From assembly GCA_012840075.1 (NCBI GenBank), contig DUMC01000050.1, positions 1 through 45,431 on the forward strand: a DNA stretch of 45,431 bases, given 5' to 3'. The notes under the pieces were generated by a model. It saw nothing but the letters and a program-made list of their open reading frames with translations, did no database searches and was not told where the DNA came from. This stretch comes from Clostridiaceae bacterium. Its GTDB lineage: Bacteria > Bacillota > Clostridia > Acetivibrionales > DUMC01. Shown in pieces: positions 1 through 7,317 of this stretch. Each line of letters starts with the position of its first letter. The stretch's first letter is position 1. The position numbers and the translations under genes were made by a program.

Positions 1-84
1 ATGCACGCAATGGGACCGAATGTAGCTGGAGTTATAGGTTCTGCTGTTGCTGCCGGTATTTTGTTAAAGGTTTTAGGAGGATAA
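1..84 (+). CDS. Sodium-translocating decarboxylase beta subunit, C-terminal end (partial)
   Basis: Twenty-seven codons and a TAA stop are open from base 1, so the gene begins outside the window. The encoded tail contains HAMGPNVAGVIGSAVAAG, which matches from memory the conserved last transmembrane segment of the beta subunit of biotin-dependent sodium-pump decarboxylases (oxaloacetate, methylmalonyl-CoA or glutaconyl-CoA decarboxylase; OadB/MmdB/GcdB family). This integral membrane subunit couples decarboxylation of carboxybiotin to sodium export. The Met at base 1 is probably internal, not a start. Which substrate the complex uses cannot be told from the tail. A hairpin terminator follows at 159-185. 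Confidence 0.82.
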   Translation: MHAMGPNVAGVIGSAVAAGILLKVLGG

Positions 85-158
85 GTTTATTTTCTGTAAA
101 ATTATATATGACATGAAAAAACAATAATAATATGGCATTAAAACAACAATATATATGA

Positions 159-185
159 AAAAAGGACTTTTTAAAAGTCCTTTTT
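159..185. terminator. Bidirectional intrinsic terminator
   Basis: A 10-bp stem AAAAAGGACT / AGTCCTTTTT (159-168 with 176-185) closes a short loop and is flanked by A-runs on one side and T-runs on the other. It lies between the decarboxylase tail (+) and the Fur-family gene (-), which converge on it, so it can terminate both transcripts. Confidence 0.85.
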
Positions 186-229
186 CTATTTGTTCTGACT
201 AATAATTTAAGTATTTGTTTAAACAAAAA

Positions 230-700
230 TTAAGTCTTCTGATAAGTCTTCTGACTATTGTTTTTCTGGCATTCACTGCAGAGCCCATAGAACTTAACGC
301 TATGGTTTGTAACTAAGAAACCGTTCTTCTCATGTATTTGTTTCTCTAATTGTTCAAGAAGGTCATCTTTTACTTCATGAATAGAACCGCATTGTGTACA
401 AACCAAATGATGATGAAGGTGTTCTTCATTGCTCTTGTTCAACTCATACCTGCTTCTTCCGTCATTAAAATCAACTTTATGAATGAGATTCATTTCCTCA
501 AGCAGCAATAAGGTTCTATAAACTGTAGCCAGCCCAATATCAGGTGAATTGGCCTTTACGATGTCATAAATTTCCTCTGTGCTTAAGTGTCTCCCCTGAT
601 TATCTATTATAGCGCTTAATACAGCCTGTCTTTGTTCCGTATTTCTATATCCCTTGTTTCTTAGTTTCTCCTCAAAATTCTTAACTATCTTCTTTTCCAA
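230..700 (-). CDS. Fur-family metalloregulator
   Basis: This 156-residue protein has the full Fur layout: an N-terminal winged helix ending in the recognition segment DIGLATVYRTL (residues 54-64), the RSRYEL hinge (82-87), a histidine-rich metal site HLHHH (94-98), and two structural zinc motifs C101-x2-C104 and C141-x2-C144. Family members repress iron uptake (Fur), zinc uptake (Zur) or peroxide defence (PerR); the sequence is most Fur-like, but the metal sensed is not proven. The start is TTG at 700, with a purine-rich AAGAAGGG ribosome site upstream; no ATG competes. Three tandem 17-bp near-palindromic repeats lie 37-87 bp upstream and may be operators. It is transcribed alone and converges on the terminator at 159-185. 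Confidence 0.9.
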   Translation of the reverse strand: MEKKIVKNFEEKLRNKGYRNTEQRQAVLSAIIDNQGRHLSTEEIYDIVKANSPDIGLATVYRTLLLLEEMNLIHKVDFNDGRSRYELNKSNEEHLHHHLVCTQCGSIHEVKDDLLEQLEKQIHEKNGFLVTNHSVKFYGLCSECQKNNSQKTYQKT

Positions 701-736
701 TAGAAACCCTTCTTTTCCTTTACAATAGTCTTATAC

Positions 737-787
737 TGTGATATAAATTACAATGTGACATAAATTGCAATGTGATATAAATTACAA
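737..787. repeat. Three tandem 17-bp repeats upstream of the Fur-family gene
   Basis: Units at 737-753, 754-770 and 771-787 read TGTGATATAAATTACAA, TGTGACATAAATTGCAA and TGTGATATAAATTACAA. Units 1 and 3 are identical. Each has near-dyad symmetry (TGTGAT-ATAA-ATTACA), similar in shape to Crp/Fnr-type sites. They sit in the promoter region of the Fur-family gene. An operator role is inferred. Confidence 0.75.
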
Positions 788-1042
788 TATATTATTATTA
801 TAGTTTATAATAAAAAGTTTTGATTATAATTAAAAATATTTTATTTTAAAATTAAATTTTTATATGGCTTAACTCATTTTTATTTTATTGGCAATAATAT
901 ATTATTACCACGATTAGAGGAGGAGTATCTAAAAATATTTAAAAAAATGTAAAAATACTCAAAAAATATAAAATAACATGCATTAAAAATATAGTAACAC
1001 ACGGCAAAAAATAAATCAAATATTTTTTGAAAGGAAGGCTTT
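788..1042. other. AT-rich spacer between fur and apgM
   Basis: No gene is visible. The spacer holds a 20-bp imperfect palindrome, GGCAATAATATATTATTACC, at 890-909. Just after it, at 916-925, is a strong ribosome-binding-like AGAGGAGGAG with no usable reading frame (the next ATG at 946 is followed directly by TAA). The true apgM ribosome site is AAAGGAAGG just before 1043. No clear consensus promoter was found for apgM. Confidence 0.5.
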
Positions 1043-2287
1043 ATGAAATACATAGTTATACTTGGAGACGGTATGGCAGATTATCCCGTGCCACAACTTG
1101 GCAATAAAACACCTCTGCAATATGCAAAAAAACCTAACATGGATTATATGGCCAGTCATGGCATTATGGGTCTTGTTAAAACTATTCCGGAGGGTCTGGC
1201 ACCGGGAAGCGATGTTGCCAATCTTTCAGTTATGGGATATGACCCTTGTAAATATTATACCGGCAGGTCGCCCCTCGAAGCTATAAGTATGGGAATTGAT
1301 TTAGGAGCAAATGATGTGGCTTTTAGATGTAATTTAGTTACACTTTCAGATGAAAATGACTACAGTGAAAAGTGCATGATTGATTACAGTTCAGATGAAA
1401 TATCGACTGAAGAAAGCGCACAGCTTATAGAAACTTTAAATGACCAATTAGAATTGCCGGACATTAATTTTTATCCCGGGGTCAGTTACAGGCATTGTAT
1501 GGTATGGCGCAATGCTCCCCACGATTATATTCTCACTCCACCCCATGATATATCCGGCAAGAAAATAAAGGAATATCTTCCTAAAGGCAAAGATGCAGGT
1601 ATTTTGCTGCAACTTATGCAAAAAAGTTATGAAATCCTAAAACCTCATGAAGTAAATATTGATAGAGTTAAAAGAGGCTTAAGACCTGCTAATTCCATTT
1701 GGTTCTGGGGTGATGGTACAAAACCTTCTTTACCAAGTTTTTATGAAAAATATCATTTAAAAGGTTCAGTAATTTCTGCCGTTGACTTAGTTAAAGGGCT
1801 GGGAATATGTATAGGACTAAAACCGGTTAATGTAGAAGGTGCTACCGGCAATTTCAATACCAATTATAAAGGGAAGGCAGAAGCAGCGCTTGAAGAGCTA
1901 AAATCCGGGCAAGATTTTGTATATATACATGTAGAAGCCCCTGATGAATGCGGACACAGATATGAAATTGAAAATAAAGTCAGTTCTATAGAATTAATAG
2001 ACCGGCATATAGTGGGACGTTTACTGAAAGGTCTTGAAGAAATAGGTGAATACAAGATACTTTTGCTTCCTGACCATCCAACCCCGTTGTCTGTGAGAAC
2101 CCACACTGCCGAGCCGGTACCTTTCATTATTTACAGTCCTCATTCTATGCAAAACTTATTACTTAACACGACAGGAAATATAATACAACACACACATGCA
2201 TCAAGTTATGATGAGATTGAAGCAAAAAAAAGCGGCATCTTCATTGAATCCGGCCACTCATTGATGGACCTTTTTATTAAAGGTTAA
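1043..2287 (+). CDS. apgM: ApgM-type cofactor-independent phosphoglycerate mutase (or related homoserine kinase)
   Basis: This 414-residue protein belongs to the alkaline phosphatase superfamily. It would interconvert 3- and 2-phosphoglycerate in glycolysis without 2,3-bisphosphoglycerate. Visible metal and catalytic signatures are GDGMAD (8-13), the nucleophile region with Ser62 in NLSVMGYDP, HVEAPDECGH and LLPDHPTP near the C-terminus. Length fits the archaeal-type ApgM family (about 400), not the 510-residue GpmI family. The ATG is preceded by AAAGGAAGG at good spacing. It is the only plus-strand gene in this part of the window and is apparently monocistronic. A close subfamily found in many anaerobes has been proposed to be a homoserine kinase; this sequence could belong to it, and the window cannot decide. 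Confidence 0.85.
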   Translation: MKYIVILGDGMADYPVPQLGNKTPLQYAKKPNMDYMASHGIMGLVKTIPEGLAPGSDVANLSVMGYDPCKYYTGRSPLEAISMGIDLGANDVAFRCNLVTLSDENDYSEKCMIDYSSDEISTEESAQLIETLNDQLELPDINFYPGVSYRHCMVWRNAPHDYILTPPHDISGKKIKEYLPKGKDAGILLQLMQKSYEILKPHEVNIDRVKRGLRPANSIWFWGDGTKPSLPSFYEKYHLKGSVISAVDLVKGLGICIGLKPVNVEGATGNFNTNYKGKAEAALEELKSGQDFVYIHVEAPDECGHRYEIENKVSSIELIDRHIVGRLLKGLEEIGEYKILLLPDHPTPLSVRTHTAEPVPFIIYSPHSMQNLLLNTTGNIIQHTHASSYDEIEAKKSGIFIESGHSLMDLFIKG

Positions 2288-2301
2288 CGGTTATTGTTAA
2301 C

Positions 2302-2358
2302 ATTATTAATGGTTTATATTATTATTAATGGTTAATATTATTATTAATGGTTTATAAT
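2302..2358. repeat. Three tandem 19-bp AT-rich repeats after apgM
   Basis: Units at 2302-2320, 2321-2339 and 2340-2358 share ATTATTAATGGTT followed by TATATT, AATATT or TATAAT, so copies differ at one or two bases. They begin 14 bp after the apgM stop. No function is evident; the pattern looks like recent slippage or duplication. Confidence 0.85.
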
Positions 2359-2417
2359 TATTAAAGGTCAACAAATTAAAGAGGTTAGGTATTTGGGGAA
2401 GGGTATACTGGTTAAAG

Positions 2418-2449
2418 GGTGTATTTGATTATTCAAATTCAAATACACC
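2418..2449. terminator. Hairpin downstream of apgM, possible terminator
   Basis: A perfect 11-bp stem GGTGTATTTGA / TCAAATACACC (2418-2428 with 2439-2449) closes a 10-base loop in the spacer between convergent apgM and the CheW-like gene. There is no long T-run after it, so factor-independent termination is not certain. Confidence 0.45.
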
Positions 2450-2511
2450 TTAGTTAATACACCCATATTTATTGCATATTTTAGTAAATATACTGCGTGA
2501 GTATACGTTAT

Positions 2512-2549
2512 CATATAAATATTTTAATTACATATAAATATTTTAATTA
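2512..2549. repeat. Exact 19-bp tandem duplication at the end of the CheW-like gene
   Basis: CATATAAATATTTTAATTA occurs twice back to back (2512-2530, 2531-2549). The copy nearer the gene contains the TAA stop of the minus-strand CheW-like reading frame (2547-2549), so the duplication begins in the last codon and extends into the spacer. Confidence 0.9.
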
Positions 2550-2993
2550 TATGTGTAACGCACTCAATTTTGAAAGATTGATTATAGGAAATAACAGTTC
2601 ATTGACAATGCAAAAATTATCTAAAAATTTATTTTTTTCGGTTAGCAATATCCTCGGAGCTCGACGGACTGAAGTTTCAGCAACTCTCAACAACTGAACA
2701 ACTTCGTCAACTATATAGCCCCTTTGCCCCTCTTCATAATTTGATACTATTATTTTTTTATTGTCATTAATTTTTTTACTCTCATCGTAGTTTATTTTGT
2801 TATTATCATCACTATTTTTGCCGTCAAAGCATGTTTCATCGTCTTGCTCTAAAACATCCCCTAAATATGTAAGAGTTATTTTGTCACTTCCGGAACCATT
2901 ATTTTTATATTCCATCACTTCATGGATTTCTTCAGCGTTAATACCAAACAACCGGTCTTTTACTTTGAATAGAAGGATATTATATTCCCTCAT
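2547..2993 (-). CDS. CheW-like domain protein
   Basis: This 148-residue soluble protein follows the CheW beta-barrel pattern: an N-terminal strand pair with LFGINAEEIHEVMEY (15-29), a middle YLGDVL segment, a KIIVSNYEEGQRGYIVDEVVQLLRV strand block around 79-105, and a C-terminal LLFPIINLSKL. CheW proteins link chemoreceptors to the CheA kinase. No other chemotaxis gene is nearby, so a role outside classical chemotaxis is possible. Residues 51-78 form an acidic Asn/Asp/Lys-rich insertion where CheW normally has a short loop; it looks like low-complexity expansion. The gene stands alone between two hairpin-bearing spacers, and a purine-rich ACGGGGG lies just upstream of the ATG. Confidence 0.72.
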   Translation of the reverse strand: MREYNILLFKVKDRLFGINAEEIHEVMEYKNNGSGSDKITLTYLGDVLEQDDETCFDGKNSDDNNKINYDESKKINDNKKIIVSNYEEGQRGYIVDEVVQLLRVAETSVRRAPRILLTEKNKFLDNFCIVNELLFPIINLSKLSALHI

Positions 2994-3043
2994 ACAAAAA
3001 CCCCCGTCTTTTAGTTAATAAAAAACTTCCATAATTTGGCTTT

Positions 3044-3099
3044 AAAGGGACACCTTCCAATGTGGTATTTTTCTCATTTACCTTGAAGAGTGTCCCTTT
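3044..3099. repeat. Long inverted repeat (GGGACAC...GTGTCCC)
   Basis: AAAGGGACAC (3044-3053) pairs perfectly with GTGTCCCTTT (3090-3099), and the stem extends inward through CTTC/GAAG with one bulge. It lies between the end of the Gfo/Idh gene and the start of the CheW-like gene, both minus strand. A T-run follows only on the plus side. Its ends resemble the 67-bp hairpin array at 17081, so it may be a dispersed repeat that can also act as a terminator. Confidence 0.7.
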
Positions 3100-3154
3100 T
3101 TGTCTGAGTTTTATTTAAATTATATAATAATTAACCAGATCTTTCAAAGTCAAT

Positions 3155-4279
3155 TTATTTTTTTGCCCTTGATTTTGACTTCTGTATCATCTCCTGCAGT
3201 TTTGAATAGAACAAATCTTCGTCTACTGGTATTTCAACCCAATCATCAATCCATGTTGATAGGTACATGGCATTTGAAATCTCAAGTCCTCTGATGCCCT
3301 CTACTCCTGGAGCCAATAAAGGTGTACCTTTTAGTATAGCATTTACCCAGTCAGTTGTAATACCTGCGTGACCCGTAGCAGTTCCTTTTACAGGTATTTC
3401 GCATTTCCAACATTCAGGTGCTCCAAAGGTTTTTGATGTACTCTTATTATATACCCTTTCTGATTCTCTTAATCTCCAGAAAGTTATTTTGTCATCTTCA
3501 ACAACAATTTTACCCCTATCGCCTGCAATCTCAAGACGGTTTGTTCCAGGTGCTTCACCTGTAGTTGTAATAAAGGTTCCTGTAGCTCCGTTTTCGTACT
3601 CAACATATGCCGTTACATCGTCTTCAACTTCAATGTCATGATACTTTCCAAAATGACAAAATGCTCTAACTCTCTTAGGCAAGCCGCATATCCACTGCCA
3701 TAAATCTAACTGGTGAGGTGCCTGATTTATGAGAACTCCTCCACCTTCTCCCTCCCAGGTTCCTCTCCATACTCCTGAATCATAATAGCTTTGCGGGCGA
3801 TACCAGTTTGTTATTATCCAGCATGTTCTTTTGATCTCACCCAATTCACCAGATATTATTAAATCCCTGACTTTTTGGTATACCGGATTAGTTCTTTGGT
3901 TATACATGATACCAAAAACTTTACCGCTCTTTTCGGCAACTTCATTCATTTCACGTACTTGTTTTGTATATACACCGGCAGGTTTCTCAATAAGTACATG
4001 GAGATTGTTTTGAAATGCCTTTATGGCAATTTCCGGATGAAAGTAATGGGGTGTAGCCACTAGTACTCCATCAATGGGTGCATTTTTAAGAAAATCATCC
4101 ACTTGTTCATATCTCTTAACTTTATCACCATACTCGTTAGCGAAAGCTTCCAGTCTAGCAGGATCACTATCACAAATTGCCGTTAACTCAGCTTGAGGTA
4201 CTTTCCCTTCCATCAAGTATTTAGCATGGCCTTTACCCATGTTACCCATGCCGACTATACCAATTCTAACTTTATCCAT
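3155..4279 (-). CDS. Gfo/Idh/MocA-family NAD(P)-dependent oxidoreductase
   Basis: This enzyme of about 374 residues should oxidise or reduce a sugar, sugar acid or cyclitol hydroxyl using NAD(P). It has the N-terminal Rossmann motif GIVGMGNMG, the EKPAG motif typical of the family about 100 residues in, and the catalytic-helix pattern H-x2-D in NQAPHQLDLW near residue 190. I start it at the ATG at 4279, because AAGGGGG lies 9 bases upstream; the ATG at 4288 would abut that site directly. It is the last gene of an apparent operon with two TIM-barrel sugar isomerase-like genes, 27 bp after the preceding one. Family members next to such isomerases act in inositol catabolism or in 3-keto-glycoside and C-glycoside breakdown. 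The substrate here is not known. Confidence 0.85.
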   Translation of the reverse strand: MDKVRIGIVGMGNMGKGHAKYLMEGKVPQAELTAICDSDPARLEAFANEYGDKVKRYEQVDDFLKNAPIDGVLVATPHYFHPEIAIKAFQNNLHVLIEKPAGVYTKQVREMNEVAEKSGKVFGIMYNQRTNPVYQKVRDLIISGELGEIKRTCWIITNWYRPQSYYDSGVWRGTWEGEGGGVLINQAPHQLDLWQWICGLPKRVRAFCHFGKYHDIEVEDDVTAYVEYENGATGTFITTTGEAPGTNRLEIAGDRGKIVVEDDKITFWRLRESERVYNKSTSKTFGAPECWKCEIPVKGTATGHAGITTDWVNAILKGTPLLAPGVEGIRGLEISNAMYLSTWIDDWVEIPVDEDLFYSKLQEMIQKSKSRAKK

Positions 4280-4306
4280 ACTAAACATCCCCCTTATTTT
4301 ACATTA

Positions 4307-5164
4307 TCATTTTACAATCTCATTAAGGATCTTCCTTAACGCATCTACAGCAATTGCAAATTGTTTTGGTCCGCCTTCAGGCATGTTCTTTATATTAATA
4401 CTTAATTCAAGTTCAGCAAGACCTTTAAAATGGCCTAAGTGAGGCTCTAAGGATAAAAATCCTTCAAATCCTTCATTATATGCCTCAGCTAAAATCTCTC
4501 TTATTTTACCGTCTCCATGTCCCGAAGGAACAACACTGTGATCACTGAAAAGTGCATCTTTAATATGGAAGTATGCTACGTATTTCTTTAAAAGATTATA
4601 TGCATAAGGATATGTCTCAACATTACATTGTACGAAATTAGCCGGGTCAAAAACAGCTCTGACATAGTCACAATTCAAAGTTTCAATTAGTTTCAGGCAT
4701 CTTTCTGCCGTATCGCCGTAGATATCTTTTTCATTTTCATGAGCAAGAATTACATCATAACCCTTTGCAGCTTCTATGAACTTATACCATCTTTCCATAA
4801 CTTCATCTTCATATTTTTCAGGGTTTTCACCTTTAGGTATGTAGAAGCTAAACATTCTGATAAATTTGGTATCCAATATTTTTGCGAGTTCCAAGGTATG
4901 CTTGAATAAATCCAGATGGGGTTCAAAAGGATCTGTTATTTTAATTTTTCCAATCGGGGAACCTACGGCGGAAACCTTGAATCCATTATCATCAAGTTGT
5001 TTCTTTACATCTTTTATTTCCTCTACTGTATGCTTTGTAATATTTTTACCATTTACGCCTCTCATCTCAATGTAAGAAATCTCGTATTTTTTAAGTTCTT
5101 CAATCTGTTTGGTTAAGCTTTCATCTATTTCATCTGCAAAAGCGCTTAGGATGAACTTAGACAT
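4307..5164 (-). CDS. Xylose isomerase-like TIM-barrel sugar isomerase/epimerase (285 aa)
   Basis: The protein belongs to the AP endonuclease 2 / xylose isomerase-like TIM-barrel group, which includes sugar epimerases, IolE/IolI-type inositol enzymes and C-glycoside-cleaving proteins. The expected divalent-metal ligands are visible at barrel strand ends: E143 (AHENE), D173 (VFDPANF), H200 (YFHIKD) and E240 (LSLEPH), with an extra SGHGDG loop around 214-219. There is no signal peptide, so it acts in the cytoplasm. AAAGGATG precedes the ATG at good spacing. It is the middle gene of the operon with the 254-residue paralogue and the Gfo/Idh oxidoreductase. The substrate is unknown. Confidence 0.85.
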   Translation of the reverse strand: MSKFILSAFADEIDESLTKQIEELKKYEISYIEMRGVNGKNITKHTVEEIKDVKKQLDDNGFKVSAVGSPIGKIKITDPFEPHLDLFKHTLELAKILDTKFIRMFSFYIPKGENPEKYEDEVMERWYKFIEAAKGYDVILAHENEKDIYGDTAERCLKLIETLNCDYVRAVFDPANFVQCNVETYPYAYNLLKKYVAYFHIKDALFSDHSVVPSGHGDGKIREILAEAYNEGFEGFLSLEPHLGHFKGLAELELSINIKNMPEGGPKQFAIAVDALRKILNEIVK

Positions 5165-5302
5165 TAATATATCATCCTTTCATGATATAATAAATCAGTT
5201 CTTATTTTAAATATAATATATTATCATAAAATGCAACATCAATTAGTTATCATTAGGTACAAATTAGATTAAATCTTTAAGTGATAATTGAAGTTTTAAT
5301 AA

Positions 5303-5317
5303 TTATAATTATTATAA
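5303..5317. promoter_or_regulatory. Exact PerR-box-like palindrome
   Basis: TTATAATTATTATAA is a perfect 7-1-7 inverted repeat and equals the Bacillus PerR-box consensus (TTATAATNATTATAA). It lies in the 167-bp spacer between the two isomerase genes, about 140 bp upstream of the second. The surrounding DNA is almost pure A/T with TTA periodicity, so chance is a real alternative. Confidence 0.35.
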
Positions 5318-5331
5318 ATTATTATAATTTT

Positions 5332-6096
5332 TTATAACTTTAAGTTTTTCAAATAATCAAAACTTATAGCCATGCTTTCAAAGGGATCGCGCATGCAAGT
5401 ATCCTGTTCAACACAATACCATTTAACGCCGATTTCTTCACATGCTTCGATTATAGAATGCCAATTAAGATTACCTTGACCTATTTCAGCAAAAACCTGC
5501 TGATCCTTTACTATCGCCATATCTTTAAGATGGACTACATCCATTCTTCCTTTCATTTTTCTTATCCAATCAGTAGGATTTCCTCCTCCTGCCTGAACCC
5601 AGTATGTATCAATTTCAAATTGGAATACCTCAGGATCCGTTTCATTAAAGATGATTTCCAGTCCGGTCAAACCATCAAACTTCTCAAATTCAAACTTGTG
5701 ATTATGGTATACAAATTTCAAGCCATTATCACTGATGCGTTTTGCTATTTCATTAAATTCTTTTGCAAAAGCGATAAAACCTTCCTTGCTTGTTCTGTAT
5801 TCTGGTGGCATGCTTCCTAAACCAATATAATAGCAATCCCACATTTTATGCTCTTTAATTAAGGCATCCAGATCATTTTTTAACCTGCTATATGGCACGT
5901 GTGTTACAACAATTTTAAGCCCTTCCTTGTCTGCCAGTTCTTTTACTTTTTCCGGAGCAATAGGTCCTATGCCGGACACTTGAACGGCTTCATATCCGAT
6001 ATTTCTAACCTTCTTAAATGTTTCTGCAAGATCCTCTGCTGTTTTGCAAAATTGTCTTAATGTATAAAGTTGTGCAACTACTTTTTTTGTATCCAC
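5332..6096 (-). CDS. Xylose isomerase-like TIM-barrel sugar isomerase/epimerase (254 aa)
   Basis: This is the first gene of the sugar operon and a distant paralogue of its neighbour. It keeps the metal-binding set of the family: the HNHKFEF strand with E136 (131-137), D163 (EIDTYW), H189 (VHLKD) and E230 (YCVEQD), and a GQGNLNW loop (207-213). Such proteins isomerise, epimerise or dehydrate keto-sugars and cyclitols in the cytoplasm. The start is GTG at 6096, supported by AAAGGAGG eight bases upstream. The gene is divergent from the AraC-type regulator at 6442, and the 345-bp region between them carries tandem palindromes at 6185-6216, so control by that regulator is likely. The substrate is not recognisable. 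Confidence 0.85.
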   Translation of the reverse strand: MDTKKVVAQLYTLRQFCKTAEDLAETFKKVRNIGYEAVQVSGIGPIAPEKVKELADKEGLKIVVTHVPYSRLKNDLDALIKEHKMWDCYYIGLGSMPPEYRTSKEGFIAFAKEFNEIAKRISDNGLKFVYHNHKFEFEKFDGLTGLEIIFNETDPEVFQFEIDTYWVQAGGGNPTDWIRKMKGRMDVVHLKDMAIVKDQQVFAEIGQGNLNWHSIIEACEEIGVKWYCVEQDTCMRDPFESMAISFDYLKNLKL

Positions 6097-6184
6097 TTAT
6101 TATACCTCCTTTAAATATTACAGTTCAAAACTTTCACTTTGTTGTTTTTTGGCTAAATTTGCCTTTAATCTTTGTGGCATATCC

Positions 6185-6216
6185 ACCACGCTGTGGTACA
6201 ACCACCCCGTGGTACA
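6185..6216. promoter_or_regulatory. Tandem palindromic operator candidate (ACCAC-N3-GTGGT, two copies)
   Basis: Two adjacent 16-bp units, ACCACGCTGTGGTACA (6185-6200) and ACCACCCCGTGGTACA (6201-6216), agree at 14 of 16 bases and each contains a perfect ACCAC-N3-GTGGT dyad. A further GTGG-CATAT-CCAC dyad overlaps at 6174-6186. The GC content stands out sharply from the AT-rich spacer. The 6097-6441 intergenic region separates the divergent sugar operon and araC-type gene, so this is a natural operator. The rest of the spacer is AT-rich with no further clear element. Confidence 0.65.
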
Positions 6217-6441
6217 TTCTCACTCATATCTTCGAGAAACAATGCAAACATTTTTATATCGCACTTACAGTATCATATTTATTATATCACAACATGTTTT
6301 ACTGTGAATGCATTTTATGTAAATGTCGGCAAAAAGTATATACTAATTTATTATTTTAATGTATAATAAAAACATAATCTTTGCTTATTTTGGTTAATAT
6401 ATTGCTTTTTTTGTTTTTAAATATATAAGGAGGGCTATTTT

Positions 6442-7317
6442 TTGATAAAAAAATACTATAGCAATCCATCTAAATTAATAAAGTTTTTTCACGCTAAAGA
6501 TGATGGTTGTTATGAGATGGATTTTCATTTGCATGAATTTTTCGAAATTTATTTTTTCATATCAGGCAAAGTTAACTACCTAATTGAAAAGCAAATTTAC
6601 CAGCTTAAATTTGGAGATCTGATCATTATGAATAATCATGAAATTCATAAACCTTCTCTCTTTCCGGGTGAACCTTATGAACGGATAGTAATTGAATTTG
6701 ATCCGGCAATAGCCAGCACAATGAGTTCTGAAGAATTTAATCTGCTTGAATGTTTTGTAAACCGTCCAAAAGGGAAGTTTAATAAAATAAGTTTAAATAA
6801 CGAACAAATAGATCAGGTGTTCAGCTACCTTTACAAAATTGAAAACTTAAGCAAGAGCAACAATAAAAGTTCCAGCATCCTGAAATTGACCTGCTTTATA
6901 GAGCTTCTTGTTTACATAAACAAACTCTATTCCAGGCAACAAGATATTGCTAAAATGCAAGATTCCACTTTTAGTATCAACATGCTTGATAGCACGGATT
7001 ATATAATACCTGAAAAACTTTCTATGATAATGGATTACATCGACAAAAACCTTGAAGAAGATTTATCTCTTGAAACCCTCGGTAAGAAGTTTTTTCTTGA
7101 TAAATACTACTTGAGCCGGCTGTTTAAAAAATATACCGGAAGCAACATCCACGACTATATTCTATATAAAAGAATTTCCAAAGCAAAAAGACTTCTTTCG
7201 GAAGGTCACAATGCCATGTATACATCTATAAAATGCGGTTTCAACGACTACTCCAATTTCTACAGGGTGTTCAAAAAAACAGTAGGTGTAGCTCCTTCCA
7301 GGTATAAATTTAAATAA
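6442..7317 (+). CDS. AraC-family transcriptional regulator
   Basis: The 291-residue protein has an N-terminal cupin-like sensing region (about 15-105, with HLHEFFEIYFFISGKV and an EIHKPSLFPGE strand) and a C-terminal AraC double helix-turn-helix (about 193-291), ending in the classic FNDYSNFYRVFKK and P-x-x-YR-like motif. The start is TTG at 6442, with AAGGAGGG seven bases upstream. It is divergent from the TIM-barrel/Gfo-Idh operon, which is the usual arrangement for a local activator of a sugar-use operon; the ligand is probably a sugar or glycoside. The tandem palindromes at 6185-6216 are its best candidate sites. The gene ends one base before a large palindromic repeat. Confidence 0.9.
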   Translation: MIKKYYSNPSKLIKFFHAKDDGCYEMDFHLHEFFEIYFFISGKVNYLIEKQIYQLKFGDLIIMNNHEIHKPSLFPGEPYERIVIEFDPAIASTMSSEEFNLLECFVNRPKGKFNKISLNNEQIDQVFSYLYKIENLSKSNNKSSSILKLTCFIELLVYINKLYSRQQDIAKMQDSTFSINMLDSTDYIIPEKLSMIMDYIDKNLEEDLSLETLGKKFFLDKYYLSRLFKKYTGSNIHDYILYKRISKAKRLLSEGHNAMYTSIKCGFNDYSNFYRVFKKTVGVAPSRYKFK

